Source: Gordonia lacunae (GTDB lineage Bacteria; Actinomycetota; Actinomycetes; Mycobacteriales; Mycobacteriaceae). Taken from it: DNA of 64,000 bases. Numbering within the stretch: the stretch's first letter is position 1; every line of letters starts with the position of its first letter. The DNA lies in contig NZ_NGFO01000021.1 in NCBI RefSeq assembly GCF_002149015.1, positions 36,953 through 100,952 of the forward strand, in the 5' to 3' direction. Below, in pieces: positions 7,891-19,397 of this stretch. A program made the translations under genes and the position numbers. Below the pieces are notes generated by a model. That model was given only the letters and a program-made list of their open reading frames with translations. It had not been told where the DNA came from and ran no database searches.

Positions 7891-9318
7891 TCAGATGTCG
7901 CCGTGGCAGAAGCGGTTCGCCGGGTCGACTGCACTCTTGATCTCGTCGAGCCGCCGCCGGTGGGCGGCGCTGAAAGCGTCGGCGGCACGGGCCACCCGTT
8001 CGGTACCCGCGGTGAAGTTCAGGAAGGCGGCGCCGGTGACGTACGGCGCGAGCTCGGTGCGTGTCACCCGCAGCGTCGACTCGACCGCCAGTGCGACGTG
8101 CGGGTCGGGCACCGCCGCGACGAGTTCGAGGAGGAAGCGTCCCGTGCGGCCCCGATCGTTGGGTGCGTGCTCCGCGCCGCGGGCGATCGCCCCGCCGGAG
8201 TGGCGGATCTCACCGCACACGATCAGGGGCGCGGATGCGGGTGCCGGCCGAACCCGGTCGGCGACGATGTCGATGGCGGCGTCCGGGAGGTCGTCGAACC
8301 ATTCGGTGGTGACCATCACCGGCATCGGTTCGGTCGGGTCCATGCTCACGGCGTCGATCGCGGCGAATGGCAGCACATCCCACGTGTCGACGAGTGGCGC
8401 GCGCCACGCGCGCCACTCGTCGACGATCGCCCGGCCGGCGTCGAGATCCCCGGACCAGCATCCGCGCACGACGGCGAGGCTCTGACCGCGCAACGGTGCC
8501 GGGACGTCGTCGGTGGGTGGGAAGTTGAGAACCGCGACGGCGGAGGTGAGCTCGTCGGTCTGCGCGGGTGCCCAGTCCCGAAAGCGGCGGATGATCTCCT
8601 CGGCGTCGGCGACCGGGTAGAAGAGGTTGCCCGCGTACACGGTCGACACCTCGACGAGCGCGATCTCCATGGATGTCACGACCCCGAAGCCGCCTGCGCC
8701 GGCGCCCTTCAACGCCCAGAAGATGTGCGGGTGACTGGTGTCGGTGACCCGGATGGGGGTCCCGTCCGGGGTGACCAGGTCGGCGGCGCGCATGTGGTCC
8801 GACGCGAGGCCGAAGCGTCGGCCGAGCCAGCCGAAACCGCCCCCCAGCGTGGAGCCGACGGCGCCGACACCGCTCGCCGAGCCCATCAGCGGCGCCAGTC
8901 CGTACGGCGCGGCGGCGTCGACGACGGTCCGCCACGTGGCACCTGCACCCACGCGCGCGGTCCGGGTGATCGGGTTGATGCTCACAGACGAGAGTCGGGA
9001 GGTGTTGATCAGCAGCCCGCCGTCGGCGGGCCGCCCGGTGCCGTGGCCGGTCGCCTGCACCGCGACGCGCAGGTCCTCCTCGGTGGCGAACCGGACCGCT
9101 TCCACGACGTCGAAGTGGTTGGCGGGAACGGCGATCACGGCCGGACGATGCACGTCGAGCCGGTTGAAGCCGGACCGCGCGTCGAGGTAACCCGCGTCGC
9201 CGGGACCGTAGACGTCGCCGGCGATCCGGTCGCGGAGTTGCGCGAGCACCGAGGTGCGGGTGCGGACGGTCAGGCGCTCGGTGTTCCCGGGTGGGGAGGA
9301 AGCGGGGGTTGCGGTCAT
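7891..9318 (-). CDS. FAD-binding oxidoreductase, berberine-bridge-enzyme type
   Basis: A 475-residue oxidase of the PCMH/BBE family. The N-terminal FAD-binding domain carries VQATGHGTGRP and GGLLINTSRL, followed by GSTLGGGFGWLGRRFGLASD, which lines the flavin. The C-terminus ends in a BBE tail (VDPANRFCHGDI). These enzymes oxidise sugars or secondary metabolites with O2. The ATG (complement of 9316-9318) has a GAGGA site; a longer open frame upstream is an overlap with the SARP gene. The gene lies 124 bases downstream of the SARP regulator in the same direction, suggesting it may be its target. Confidence 0.88.
   Translation of the reverse strand: MTATPASSPPGNTERLTVRTRTSVLAQLRDRIAGDVYGPGDAGYLDARSGFNRLDVHRPAVIAVPANHFDVVEAVRFATEEDLRVAVQATGHGTGRPADGGLLINTSRLSSVSINPITRTARVGAGATWRTVVDAAAPYGLAPLMGSASGVGAVGSTLGGGFGWLGRRFGLASDHMRAADLVTPDGTPIRVTDTSHPHIFWALKGAGAGGFGVVTSMEIALVEVSTVYAGNLFYPVADAEEIIRRFRDWAPAQTDELTSAVAVLNFPPTDDVPAPLRGQSLAVVRGCWSGDLDAGRAIVDEWRAWRAPLVDTWDVLPFAAIDAVSMDPTEPMPVMVTTEWFDDLPDAAIDIVADRVRPAPASAPLIVCGEIRHSGGAIARGAEHAPNDRGRTGRFLLELVAAVPDPHVALAVESTLRVTRTELAPYVTGAAFLNFTAGTERVARAADAFSAAHRRRLDEIKSAVDPANRFCHGDI
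8386..8424. repeat. Perfect 16-bp inverted repeat inside the FAD oxidoreductase gene
   Basis: GTCGACGAGTGGCGCG (8386-8401), a 7-base spacer and CGCGCCACTCGTCGAC (8409-8424) are exact reverse complements. The element lies within the coding region, where it encodes a repeated WRA-WRA stretch. It would form a very stable hairpin in DNA or mRNA. Confidence 0.75.
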
Positions 9319-9442
9319 CGGCAGGTCCTCGGTTGCGGCCGGGAGAACTCCGGCAGGGTTCGGCGGTGTCCGGGCGGTGCCCGAGTCCTGACCAGGGTCG
9401 CCGAGGGACCTTGAGGGCGACTTGAGACGGACTTGGTGCTCC

Positions 9443-12400
9443 TCAGCTGGGGACGGCGAGTCCCCAGCTCGACGCCAGTGCGTCGACTCTCCGGACCATC
9501 CCGTCCGCCTGTTGCGCGCGTGCGGTGTCGCGCGCGGCCGACAGGGTCGCGGCCACCACCGAGGCGGCGCGGCCGTTGGCGTACTCGTAGCGCGCGCGGA
9601 CGACGAGGCGGTGCGCGTCGGCATACCGTTCGCCGGTCCGGTCGGCGACGTCCGCGGCCCGGTCGAGGAGTGCCGCGGCGTCGGTGAGCTTGCCGGCGAC
9701 CACGAGGACCTCGGCGTGCAGGCCCAGCCAGTAGGCCTCACCGGTCCGCGGGTGGTCCTCCATCCCGGCGTCGTCGGCCCCCAGCCGGTCGATGTGCTCG
9801 AGGGCTTCGTCGAGGTCGCCGGTGACGGCCCGCGCCCACCAGTACATGCGTTCACCGCCGCGCCGGAGGTAGGCGAGCGCGGCGGCGGCGTCCGACGTGA
9901 TGGCCGGCCCGGCATCGAGGACCCAGTCCGCGTCCCCGAGCATGGACGCCGCACCGACCGCGAAGACGGCCATCCCGAGCTGCGATCGCGGATCGGGGTG
10001 CGCGTCACCCATCGTCGCGAACACCGCCCGGCCGGCATCGCTGCCGAGATGCACGGTCGCCGCCCAGGCGCGAAAGCCGCGGGCCATCGCGAGCTGGTCG
10101 TCGCGGAGACCCTCGACATCGACGTCGATCGGCGCGTAGGTCTCCAGGATGCGATGCGCGGCACCGAAATTCCCACGGTGGAACTCATCGATACCGGCCG
10201 CGTGCATGCCCAGGTGGGTGACGACCGGGTCGTCGGACCGCTCGGCGCGCCGCCGCAGATCCTGTGCGAGGCGGTGCCCGGTGTGCGTGTCCGCGATCTG
10301 GAAGTGGGCCGCGCAGCGTGCGTAGTCGAGCGTCGCGAGCAGGCGCGTGTCGCCCAGAGTGGACGCAAGCGTCCGGGCACGCTCCTGCAGGTCGGGATCG
10401 GCGGCGAAGTAGCCGTGTGCCGCGACCTCGCCGGCCAGCTGGGTGGCGATCGCGACGAGCTCCGCCTGCTGGTCGCCGGTCGCTCGGGCCAGTGTCGCGG
10501 CATCTCCCAGATGTCTGCGCGCCCCGTCGAAGTCGTAGGAGCGCAGGGCGATGTCGCCCGCGCTGAGAAGGGCGGCGGTGGTGCGCTCCCGGTCGGCCAG
10601 CGGGCCGGCGGACCACAGATGCCGGGCAACCCTCGTCACCGCATGGGGTGAGGAGTTGCCGGCGAGCGCGTCGGCGATCGCGAGGTGCAGCCGGCGGGCG
10701 CGCATCGCGGCGATCCCGTCGGCGATCGCCTCCCGGATGATGTCGTGGCTGAACCCGAAACCGAACGGATCGTCCGGTCCGAGGTCGATGACCCCCGCCG
10801 CGCCGGCGGGCTCGAGCAGGTCGAGTGCCTCGTCCACCGGGCGTCTCGCGGCGGCCGCCAGCAGGACGAGATCCACGCGCGTACCGAGGAGCGATGCCAG
10901 TTCGAGGAGTTCGGTTGTCTCCGGTGACAGTCCGACCAGCCGCTGGCGGACCACATCTCGGACACCGGAGGGGACCGCGCTGCCGGCGATGGACCCGCGA
11001 TCGGCCAGGATGCGGGCGAGTTCGCGGACGAAGAACGCATTGCCGCCAGTACGTCGCTCGATCGAGGCCACGGTGGCGACCTCCGGCCACTGGCGGGTCT
11101 CGCGCCGGATGAGTTCGGAGATGTCGTCGCCGTCGAGGGGCCCGACGTGGAGGCGCCGGTGCTCCGGAAGCCGGGCGAGCGTCGCCAGCGTGCCGGCGAC
11201 GACGGGTCGGGTGGACGGCGAACGCAGCGAGGCGAAGAAGGTCACCCCGCTGGTCCGGCGTGCGGCCATGTGCGCGAACAACTCCAGCGATGCGCCGTCG
11301 GCCCACTGCAGGTCGTCGAGCACGATGATCAGCTTCGAGGTCGCGGCCACGCCGTCGAGGAGATCGGCCGCCTGATCGTAGAACTGGAATCGCGCGGCGG
11401 CGTCGGGCATCTGCCGGGGCGGCGGGATCACGTTGACGCCCTCGGTGACCATGCGGCCGAGCGAGCTGTCGAGGAGCCGCTCCCGGTCGGCCGGATCGAG
11501 CCGGGGCAGCACCGCGCCGAGGATCTGGACCCACGGCCACATCGACGGGGCCGCCGGGTCGTCGACGCAGCGTCCCCACAGCACCTGGAGGTCGGCGGCA
11601 CCCGCGGCGCGTCGGCCGGCCTCGTCGATCAGGGCGGTCTTGCCCGCACCCGGCTCACCCTCGACCACGACGACGCCGCCGTGCCCCGACATGGAGGCGA
11701 GCACGGCTCGATGCAGCGCGGCGAGTTCCTCGGTCCGGCCCACGACCGACGGCGTCTCGTCGGGTTCGGGGTCGTCGACCTCGTGGTCGCGAGAGGGGCC
11801 CGCCGGGGTGGTCTCGGCGACGTCCGCCGCGATCGTCCCGGTGCCCGGGCGGGCGACGGTGGGCACGTCGAGATGCGGCGCGTGGTCGAGGATGTCGCTC
11901 TCGAGGGTCCGCAGCCGGGGCCCCGGATCGACGCCGATCTCGTCGGCCAGGATTCGGCGGGCGGTCGCGATCGCGCCGAGCGCGTCGGACTGGCGACCGA
12001 GCCGGTAGAGCGCCGTCGCGAACAGGACCCACAGTCCTTCGTCGAGCGGCGAACGCTCTACCGCGCTCTCCAGTTCGGTGACGAGCAGACGGTGATCGCC
12101 GTCGGCCATCCGGGCTTCGAACGACAGCTCGCGAGCCGCCTGCAGCATGCGGTCGAGCTGGTCGGCGGCCTCATCCCGGAAGGCCAGGCCCTCGAACTCC
12201 GGCAGCAGTGGGCGATAGTCGTCGAGCACCTGTGCCAGCAGTGGCGCGGCCGCGGCCGCATCGCCCCGCTGCATCAGTGCGCGCGCGGTGACGACGCGGG
12301 CGGTCAGCCGTCGCACGTCGACCTGGTCGCCGGTCGCGGGCAGGCTGTATCCGGATCCGTGGGTGAGCAGGACCGTGGAGGGAGTCCGTGGTTTCCGGTC

Positions 12401-12634
12401 TGGTTCGAGGGCCTTGCGCAGACCAGAGATGTACGACTGGAGCGACACCTCTGCGCGCTCGGGCGGCGAATCGCCCCAGATGCCCTCGATCAGACTGTCG
12501 GCGCGCACCGGAGCCCCCTCGGCGAGGATCAGCTGGGCGAGCGTCGCCCGCTGTTTGCGCGTGCCGAGTTCGACGGCATCGGAACCGATCTGGGCTCCGA
12601 GACCGCCCATGATCGTGTACGAGAGTTCGGGCAT
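9443..12634 (-). CDS. SARP/AfsR-like transcriptional regulator with AAA ATPase domain
   Basis: A 1063-residue regulator. Residues 1-100 form an OmpR-type winged helix (YTIMGGLGAQI, QSYISGLRKALEPD). Residues of about 105-250 are the bacterial transcriptional activator (BTAD) domain, ending DEIGVDPGPRLRTLE. Walker A GEPGAGKT is at 326-333 with Walker B-like LIIVLDDLQWAD, and the remaining 500 residues are a helical TPR-like tail. Such proteins switch on secondary metabolism or stress genes. The ATG at 12632-12634 follows TACACT (12642-12647, complement) by 7 bases, a likely leaderless start. The FAD oxidase downstream is the obvious candidate target. Confidence 0.9.
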   Translation of the reverse strand: MPELSYTIMGGLGAQIGSDAVELGTRKQRATLAQLILAEGAPVRADSLIEGIWGDSPPERAEVSLQSYISGLRKALEPDRKPRTPSTVLLTHGSGYSLPATGDQVDVRRLTARVVTARALMQRGDAAAAAPLLAQVLDDYRPLLPEFEGLAFRDEAADQLDRMLQAARELSFEARMADGDHRLLVTELESAVERSPLDEGLWVLFATALYRLGRQSDALGAIATARRILADEIGVDPGPRLRTLESDILDHAPHLDVPTVARPGTGTIAADVAETTPAGPSRDHEVDDPEPDETPSVVGRTEELAALHRAVLASMSGHGGVVVVEGEPGAGKTALIDEAGRRAAGAADLQVLWGRCVDDPAAPSMWPWVQILGAVLPRLDPADRERLLDSSLGRMVTEGVNVIPPPRQMPDAAARFQFYDQAADLLDGVAATSKLIIVLDDLQWADGASLELFAHMAARRTSGVTFFASLRSPSTRPVVAGTLATLARLPEHRRLHVGPLDGDDISELIRRETRQWPEVATVASIERRTGGNAFFVRELARILADRGSIAGSAVPSGVRDVVRQRLVGLSPETTELLELASLLGTRVDLVLLAAAARRPVDEALDLLEPAGAAGVIDLGPDDPFGFGFSHDIIREAIADGIAAMRARRLHLAIADALAGNSSPHAVTRVARHLWSAGPLADRERTTAALLSAGDIALRSYDFDGARRHLGDAATLARATGDQQAELVAIATQLAGEVAAHGYFAADPDLQERARTLASTLGDTRLLATLDYARCAAHFQIADTHTGHRLAQDLRRRAERSDDPVVTHLGMHAAGIDEFHRGNFGAAHRILETYAPIDVDVEGLRDDQLAMARGFRAWAATVHLGSDAGRAVFATMGDAHPDPRSQLGMAVFAVGAASMLGDADWVLDAGPAITSDAAAALAYLRRGGERMYWWARAVTGDLDEALEHIDRLGADDAGMEDHPRTGEAYWLGLHAEVLVVAGKLTDAAALLDRAADVADRTGERYADAHRLVVRARYEYANGRAASVVAATLSAARDTARAQQADGMVRRVDALASSWGLAVPS

Positions 12635-12749
12635 CAGCGTGAGTGTAAGCGGTGTCCGCGTCTCTCCGGGCGAGTAGAGGCGAACGTGCCCCGGCGATCC
12701 GGCACACGATCGCTCGGCGATGTCGGCGGCCCGGAGTAGCTTGACAGCC

Positions 12750-13118
12750 ATGACTCTCGCACTGGGCATGATCACCGTCGACGCGCTCGCACCGGCGCCC
12801 CTGGCGACGTGGTGGGCCGACCAGCTCGGCGGCCGCGTCGTCGAGGACAACGACGGGTACTTCGTCGTCGTCGCGGTCGGGGAGGGCGCACCGCTGTTCG
12901 CCTTTCAGAAGGTCGAGGACCCGACACCCGGGAAGAACCGCATCCATCTCGACCTGACGACCGACGATCTCGAGTCGGAGGTGGACCGGCTCGTGGCGGC
13001 CGGCGCGTCCAGGATCGCCGATCACGAGATGCCCGGGTTCGCGTGGGTGACCCTCGCCGACCCCGACGGCAACCAGTTCTGTGTGTCGGCACGGCACGGC
13101 GCGGAGGTCACGTCCTGA
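12750..13118 (+). CDS. VOC (glyoxalase/bleomycin-resistance) family protein
   Basis: About 122 residues with the vicinal-oxygen-chelate fold: LGMITVDALAPAPLATWWAD at the N-terminus, IHLDLTTDDLESEVDRLVAAGA in the middle, and WVTLADPDGNQFCV at the C-terminus. The closing pattern (DPDGNQFC) is typical of the glyoxalase-like members with unknown substrate. An upstream in-frame ATG (12720) would overlap the leader of the divergent SARP gene; 12750 is preferred. It is followed at 41 bases by the DNA glycosylase gene. Confidence 0.85.
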   Translation: MTLALGMITVDALAPAPLATWWADQLGGRVVEDNDGYFVVVAVGEGAPLFAFQKVEDPTPGKNRIHLDLTTDDLESEVDRLVAAGASRIADHEMPGFAWVTLADPDGNQFCVSARHGAEVTS

Positions 13119-13158
13119 CCCGCCGCCGACTCCGCCGGGCGTACGCCGGACGGGCCTG

Positions 13159-13743
13159 ATGGGGTTCACCCGCGCCGAACTCCTCGCCTTCCAGGACCGC
13201 ACCGTCGACGACCTGGTCGGCGAGGACTGCAAGCTGCTGTTCGTCGGGATCAACCCGGGTCTGTGGACGGCGGCCACCGGGGCGCATTTCGCTCGGCCCG
13301 GCAATCGGTTCTACCCGGCGCTCGCCCGGGCCGGCATCGTCGACCACGTGATCGACGCCTCACGGGGAATGTCCGACGCTCGGACGCTGCTGCTCGACCG
13401 AGGCGTGGGAATCACCAACGTCGTACCGCGCGCCACCGCGACCGCCGCCGAACTGACCGTCGACGAGTTGCGCGAGGGCGGACGCCGCCTGCGTGAGCGC
13501 GTCCGCGCGATCGGTCCCCGCGTCGTCGCGGTCGCGGGCATCACCGCCTATCGCAGCGCGTTCGGCCGTCGCGACGCCGTGCCCGGACGGCAGGACGAGA
13601 CGTGGGACGGCGCGCAGTTGTGGGTGGTCCCGAACCCGAGCGGGCTGAACGCTCACGAGACGGTGGACACCCTGGCCGCCGCCTACCGACGGGCCGCGGT
13701 CGCCGCCGGGGTCGTGAACGACCTCAGAAGTCCGCCGAGCTGA
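13159..13743 (+). CDS. mug: Mismatch-specific DNA glycosylase (Mug/UDG family 2)
   Basis: A 194-residue enzyme that excises uracil or thymine opposite guanine. The family 2 active-site motif GINPG appears in LLFVGINPGLWTAATGAHFA, and the DNA-intercalating motif NPSGLN in VVPNPSGLNAHET; both are intact. The ATG at 13159 follows the end of the VOC gene. Its last 20 bases overlap the convergent DUF503 gene. It is a stand-alone base-excision repair enzyme, with no other repair genes adjacent. Confidence 0.9.
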   Translation: MGFTRAELLAFQDRTVDDLVGEDCKLLFVGINPGLWTAATGAHFARPGNRFYPALARAGIVDHVIDASRGMSDARTLLLDRGVGITNVVPRATATAAELTVDELREGGRRLRERVRAIGPRVVAVAGITAYRSAFGRRDAVPGRQDETWDGAQLWVVPNPSGLNAHETVDTLAAAYRRAAVAAGVVNDLRSPPS

Positions 13744-14020
13744 TGACGCGGCGCCGCACCGACAGCAGCTCCACCTCGGGATGACCTGCCGCCGACCGCT
13801 CGACCGCATCGAGCACATCGACGACATGCCCGCGGTCGGCGGCCACCGCACTGACCCCGATGACGGTCCGACGATGCACGTCCAGGTGACCTACTTCGGC
13901 CGCCGAGACCGTGTACCGCTTGCGGAGATCGGCGACGATCGGTCGCACCACGGACCGCTTCTGTTTCAGCGAGTGCACATCACCGAGGAGATAGTCGAAC
14001 TCGCAGAACCCGATCCACAT
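13724..14020 (-). CDS. DUF503 domain-containing protein
   Basis: A 98-residue small protein with the DUF503 hallmark DVHSLKQKRSVVRPIVADLR near the N-terminus and VIGVSAVAADRGHV later. The family is widespread in Gram-positive bacteria and has no established function; it is related to YlxP, often found near translation or ribosome-maturation genes. Here it is coupled to the PPK2 gene by a one-base TGATG overlap, so it is made from the same mRNA. Its 3' end overlaps mug tail-to-tail. Confidence 0.85.
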   Translation of the reverse strand: MWIGFCEFDYLLGDVHSLKQKRSVVRPIVADLRKRYTVSAAEVGHLDVHRRTVIGVSAVAADRGHVVDVLDAVERSAAGHPEVELLSVRRRVISSADF

Positions 14021-14850
14021 CAGTGATCGGTGCGGATGAGCGTCGCCACGTGGTCGGGTACGTACTTGGACAGCGAGCGCGGCGGGCGGTGATAGTTGCC
14101 CGACTCGATCGGATGCTTGGGCAGCGACACGCTGGGGCGGGGGACCTCGGCGTAGTCGATGGTCGACAGCAGGTGCGAGATCATGTTCAGCCGTGCGTGC
14201 TTCTTGACGTCGGACTCGACGACGTACCAGGGACTCAGGGCGGTGTCGGTGTGAACCATCATCTCGTCCTTGGCGCGCGAGTAGTCCTCCCACCGGTACA
14301 CCGACTCGAGGTCCATCGGGCTCAGCTTCCATTGCCGCACAGGATCGTTCATACGCGACCGGAACCGCTTGAGCTGCTCCTCGTCGGACACCGAGAACCA
14401 GTACTTGCGCAGTAGGATGCCGTCGTCGATGAGCATCTGCTCGAAGATCGGCGTCTGCCGCAGGAACCGTGAGTGTTCCTCGGGTGTACAGAAGCCCATC
14501 ACCTTCTCGACGCCGGCCCGGTTGTACCAGGACCGGTCGAACAGGACGATCTCGCCGGGCGCCGGCAGGTGTGCGACGTAGCGCTGGTAATACCACTGTC
14601 CGCGTTCACGATCCGTTGGTGCGGGCAGCGCGGCGACCCTGGCGATGCGGGGGCTGAGGTACTCGGTGATCCGTTTGATCGTTCCGCCCTTGCCCGCGGC
14701 GTCGCGCCCCTCGAAGACGACCACCACGCGAGCGCCGCTCTCGCGGACCCACTCCTGGAGCTTCACGAGTTCGGTCTGCAACCGGAACAGTTCGGCCTCG
14801 TAGACCTTGTTCGCGACCTTGGGCTGCTTCGGCTTGTCCTTCTTCGACAT
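14020..14850 (-). CDS. ppk2: Polyphosphate kinase 2 (PPK2)
   Basis: A 276-residue class I-like PPK2 that transfers phosphate between polyphosphate and nucleoside diphosphates. Walker [10 protein letters not shown] is at residues 48-56, the Walker B-type [14 protein letters not shown] follows, and the lid region contains [17 protein letters not shown]. The length is normal. The ATG (complement of 14848-14850) lies 11 bases after malate dehydrogenase, and the stop overlaps the DUF503 start. Whether ADP or GDP is the preferred acceptor cannot be read from sequence. Cytosolic. Confidence 0.93.
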   Translation of the reverse strand: MSKKDKPKQPKVANKVYEAELFRLQTELVKLQEWVRESGARVVVVFEGRDAAGKGGTIKRITEYLSPRIARVAALPAPTDRERGQWYYQRYVAHLPAPGEIVLFDRSWYNRAGVEKVMGFCTPEEHSRFLRQTPIFEQMLIDDGILLRKYWFSVSDEEQLKRFRSRMNDPVRQWKLSPMDLESVYRWEDYSRAKDEMMVHTDTALSPWYVVESDVKKHARLNMISHLLSTIDYAEVPRPSVSLPKHPIESGNYHRPPRSLSKYVPDHVATLIRTDH

Positions 14851-14861
14851 GAGCAGAAACA

Positions 14862-17673
<2,812 letters not shown>

Positions 17674-17694
17674 GCGCGTGAAAACAGCGCACCG

Positions 17695-19245
17695 TCAGTA
17701 ATGACCCTGCTTGATGAACCGCCCGTCAGGTGCGTACAGACCCTTGGCAGTGTCCGAGTTCGCGATGTCGATCCGGATGGCGAACGGAATCTCATCGAAG
17801 AACGGCGGGTCGGACATCTCGATGGTGACGGCACCGCGGTCGTAGTCGGGGATCGCGCCGCGTTCCATCGCGTCGTTGCGCACCGCGTCGAACAGTTCAG
17901 GTGAGGTCGCGTCGAACGCGAAACCGTCGGGACGGTTCCGGCCCGGCCGGTCCGTCACCACAGGGAACAGGCCCGGCACGACAACGACGTCGCCGCTGCG
18001 GTTCGGCATGGTGTAGTCGACCAACACGCCACCACTGCTCTGCACGGCGCTGGCGTCGATTCCGCCGGTGTTGTCGGCGATCCCGCGGATGACGAACTCG
18101 TCGATCACGGGAGTGTCCACCGGGATCCCGGCCGCAGCCATCGCTCGGCGTGCGACGTCGAACGCAACCTGGAAGTCGGCGGGATCGAAGAACTCCGCGA
18201 CGGCGCCGTCCGGCCGGGCCTGGACCTCGAAGTCGCGCGAGATCTCCTTGCCGCCGTCGATGGTGCCCCGGATGAGCGCCGGTTCGTCGGGTCCCGGACG
18301 CGCGATGGTCACCCGCGCAAGATCTGCGTCGGAGGCAAACGGCCTCACCGCCGACGTCATCTGGCCGGCCAGCGAACCGAGGACGTCCGGGTCGATGGCC
18401 GCTGCGTCGAAGGTCTTGTTCGCCCGTTCGGTGTTGGGCACGACCGACGAGTTCGAGTACCCGTCACCGATGTTGATGCTCCGCGCGCCGCCGGTGGCGG
18501 GATCGAAGACGCGGGCGGAGGCGGACGGGGAGTCGATCTGATAGTTGAGTTGCAGCACGTTGCGCAGGCCGGGAGGGCCCACGTACTCGACGATCGCGTC
18601 GAGCATCCGGCGGTGCTGGTCGACGAGGCTCGTGGCGTCCTCCTCGTCCGATGACTCGTCGTCGGAACCGATCGCGGAGTCGAACCCGGAGAGCGATGGT
18701 CCGTCGACGTGCCACCCGCCGGCGACGCCGAACAGCAGTGCGCCGGCCACGACCAAGGTGACCGCCGGGTAGACGAGGGCCCAGCGGCCGGGCTGGTCGT
18801 CGAACTCGGGGGTGTCGGCCTGATCGCGCGGCGGAAGTGCGTCCGGCGGCAGGGTCGTGAATGGCGTGTCTGTCAGCGACTGGAAGTTGCCCTTGGTCAT
18901 CGAGGTGATCCAGCGGGCCCGATAGGCGGTGTCGTTCGACGGGTTGATGGTCGCGGTGATCATCGTCGGTTGCAGGTCGTCGGCCGTGAGGCTGCTCCGC
19001 GTGAGTGCCTCCACCTCGACCTGCGCGGCGTCGGGCGAGGTGGCTCGCCGGAACTCCGGCAGCTCGGACACCCGCGACGCGCGGGGACTGATCGCGATCC
19101 CGGCGAACACAAGCGGGATCCCGAAGAACAGCGCCACCCACCAGTCGTTGAACGCACCGAGGCCCACTCCCACCGCGATGAGTGATCCCGCGATCACCGC
19201 CCGGACGAGGCGGCGGCGCACCCGGTTCCGGCGAGTCCTGGTCAT
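17695..19245 (-). CDS. Membrane protein of unknown function
   Basis: 516 residues, not recognised. A basic N-terminus (TRRNRVRRRLVR) precedes two hydrophobic helices at about 15-55; a third lies near 155-175 (VYPAVTLVVAGALLFGVAGG). The C-terminal 330 residues follow an acidic stretch (DDESSDEEDA) and would be on the far side of the membrane. The ATG (complement of 19243-19245) has an AAGGACGG site and TATGAT about 40 bases upstream. It is divergent from secA2 with 152 bases between them. Confidence 0.75.
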   Translation of the reverse strand: MTRTRRNRVRRRLVRAVIAGSLIAVGVGLGAFNDWWVALFFGIPLVFAGIAISPRASRVSELPEFRRATSPDAAQVEVEALTRSSLTADDLQPTMITATINPSNDTAYRARWITSMTKGNFQSLTDTPFTTLPPDALPPRDQADTPEFDDQPGRWALVYPAVTLVVAGALLFGVAGGWHVDGPSLSGFDSAIGSDDESSDEEDATSLVDQHRRMLDAIVEYVGPPGLRNVLQLNYQIDSPSASARVFDPATGGARSINIGDGYSNSSVVPNTERANKTFDAAAIDPDVLGSLAGQMTSAVRPFASDADLARVTIARPGPDEPALIRGTIDGGKEISRDFEVQARPDGAVAEFFDPADFQVAFDVARRAMAAAGIPVDTPVIDEFVIRGIADNTGGIDASAVQSSGGVLVDYTMPNRSGDVVVVPGLFPVVTDRPGRNRPDGFAFDATSPELFDAVRNDAMERGAIPDYDRGAVTIEMSDPPFFDEIPFAIRIDIANSDTAKGLYAPDGRFIKQGHY

Positions 19246-19397
19246 GGGCCGTCCTTAGTCCTCGAGCCGAATCGGTGGACTGATCATAATGTCGGCGTCC
19301 TCGGTCGACCAGCGGCCGCGTACCGTTGTTGCTGACCTGACCGCCGGGAGGGGGCGGGTCGCGACGGAAACCGGGAACGATCAGGAGAAATGTTTCG

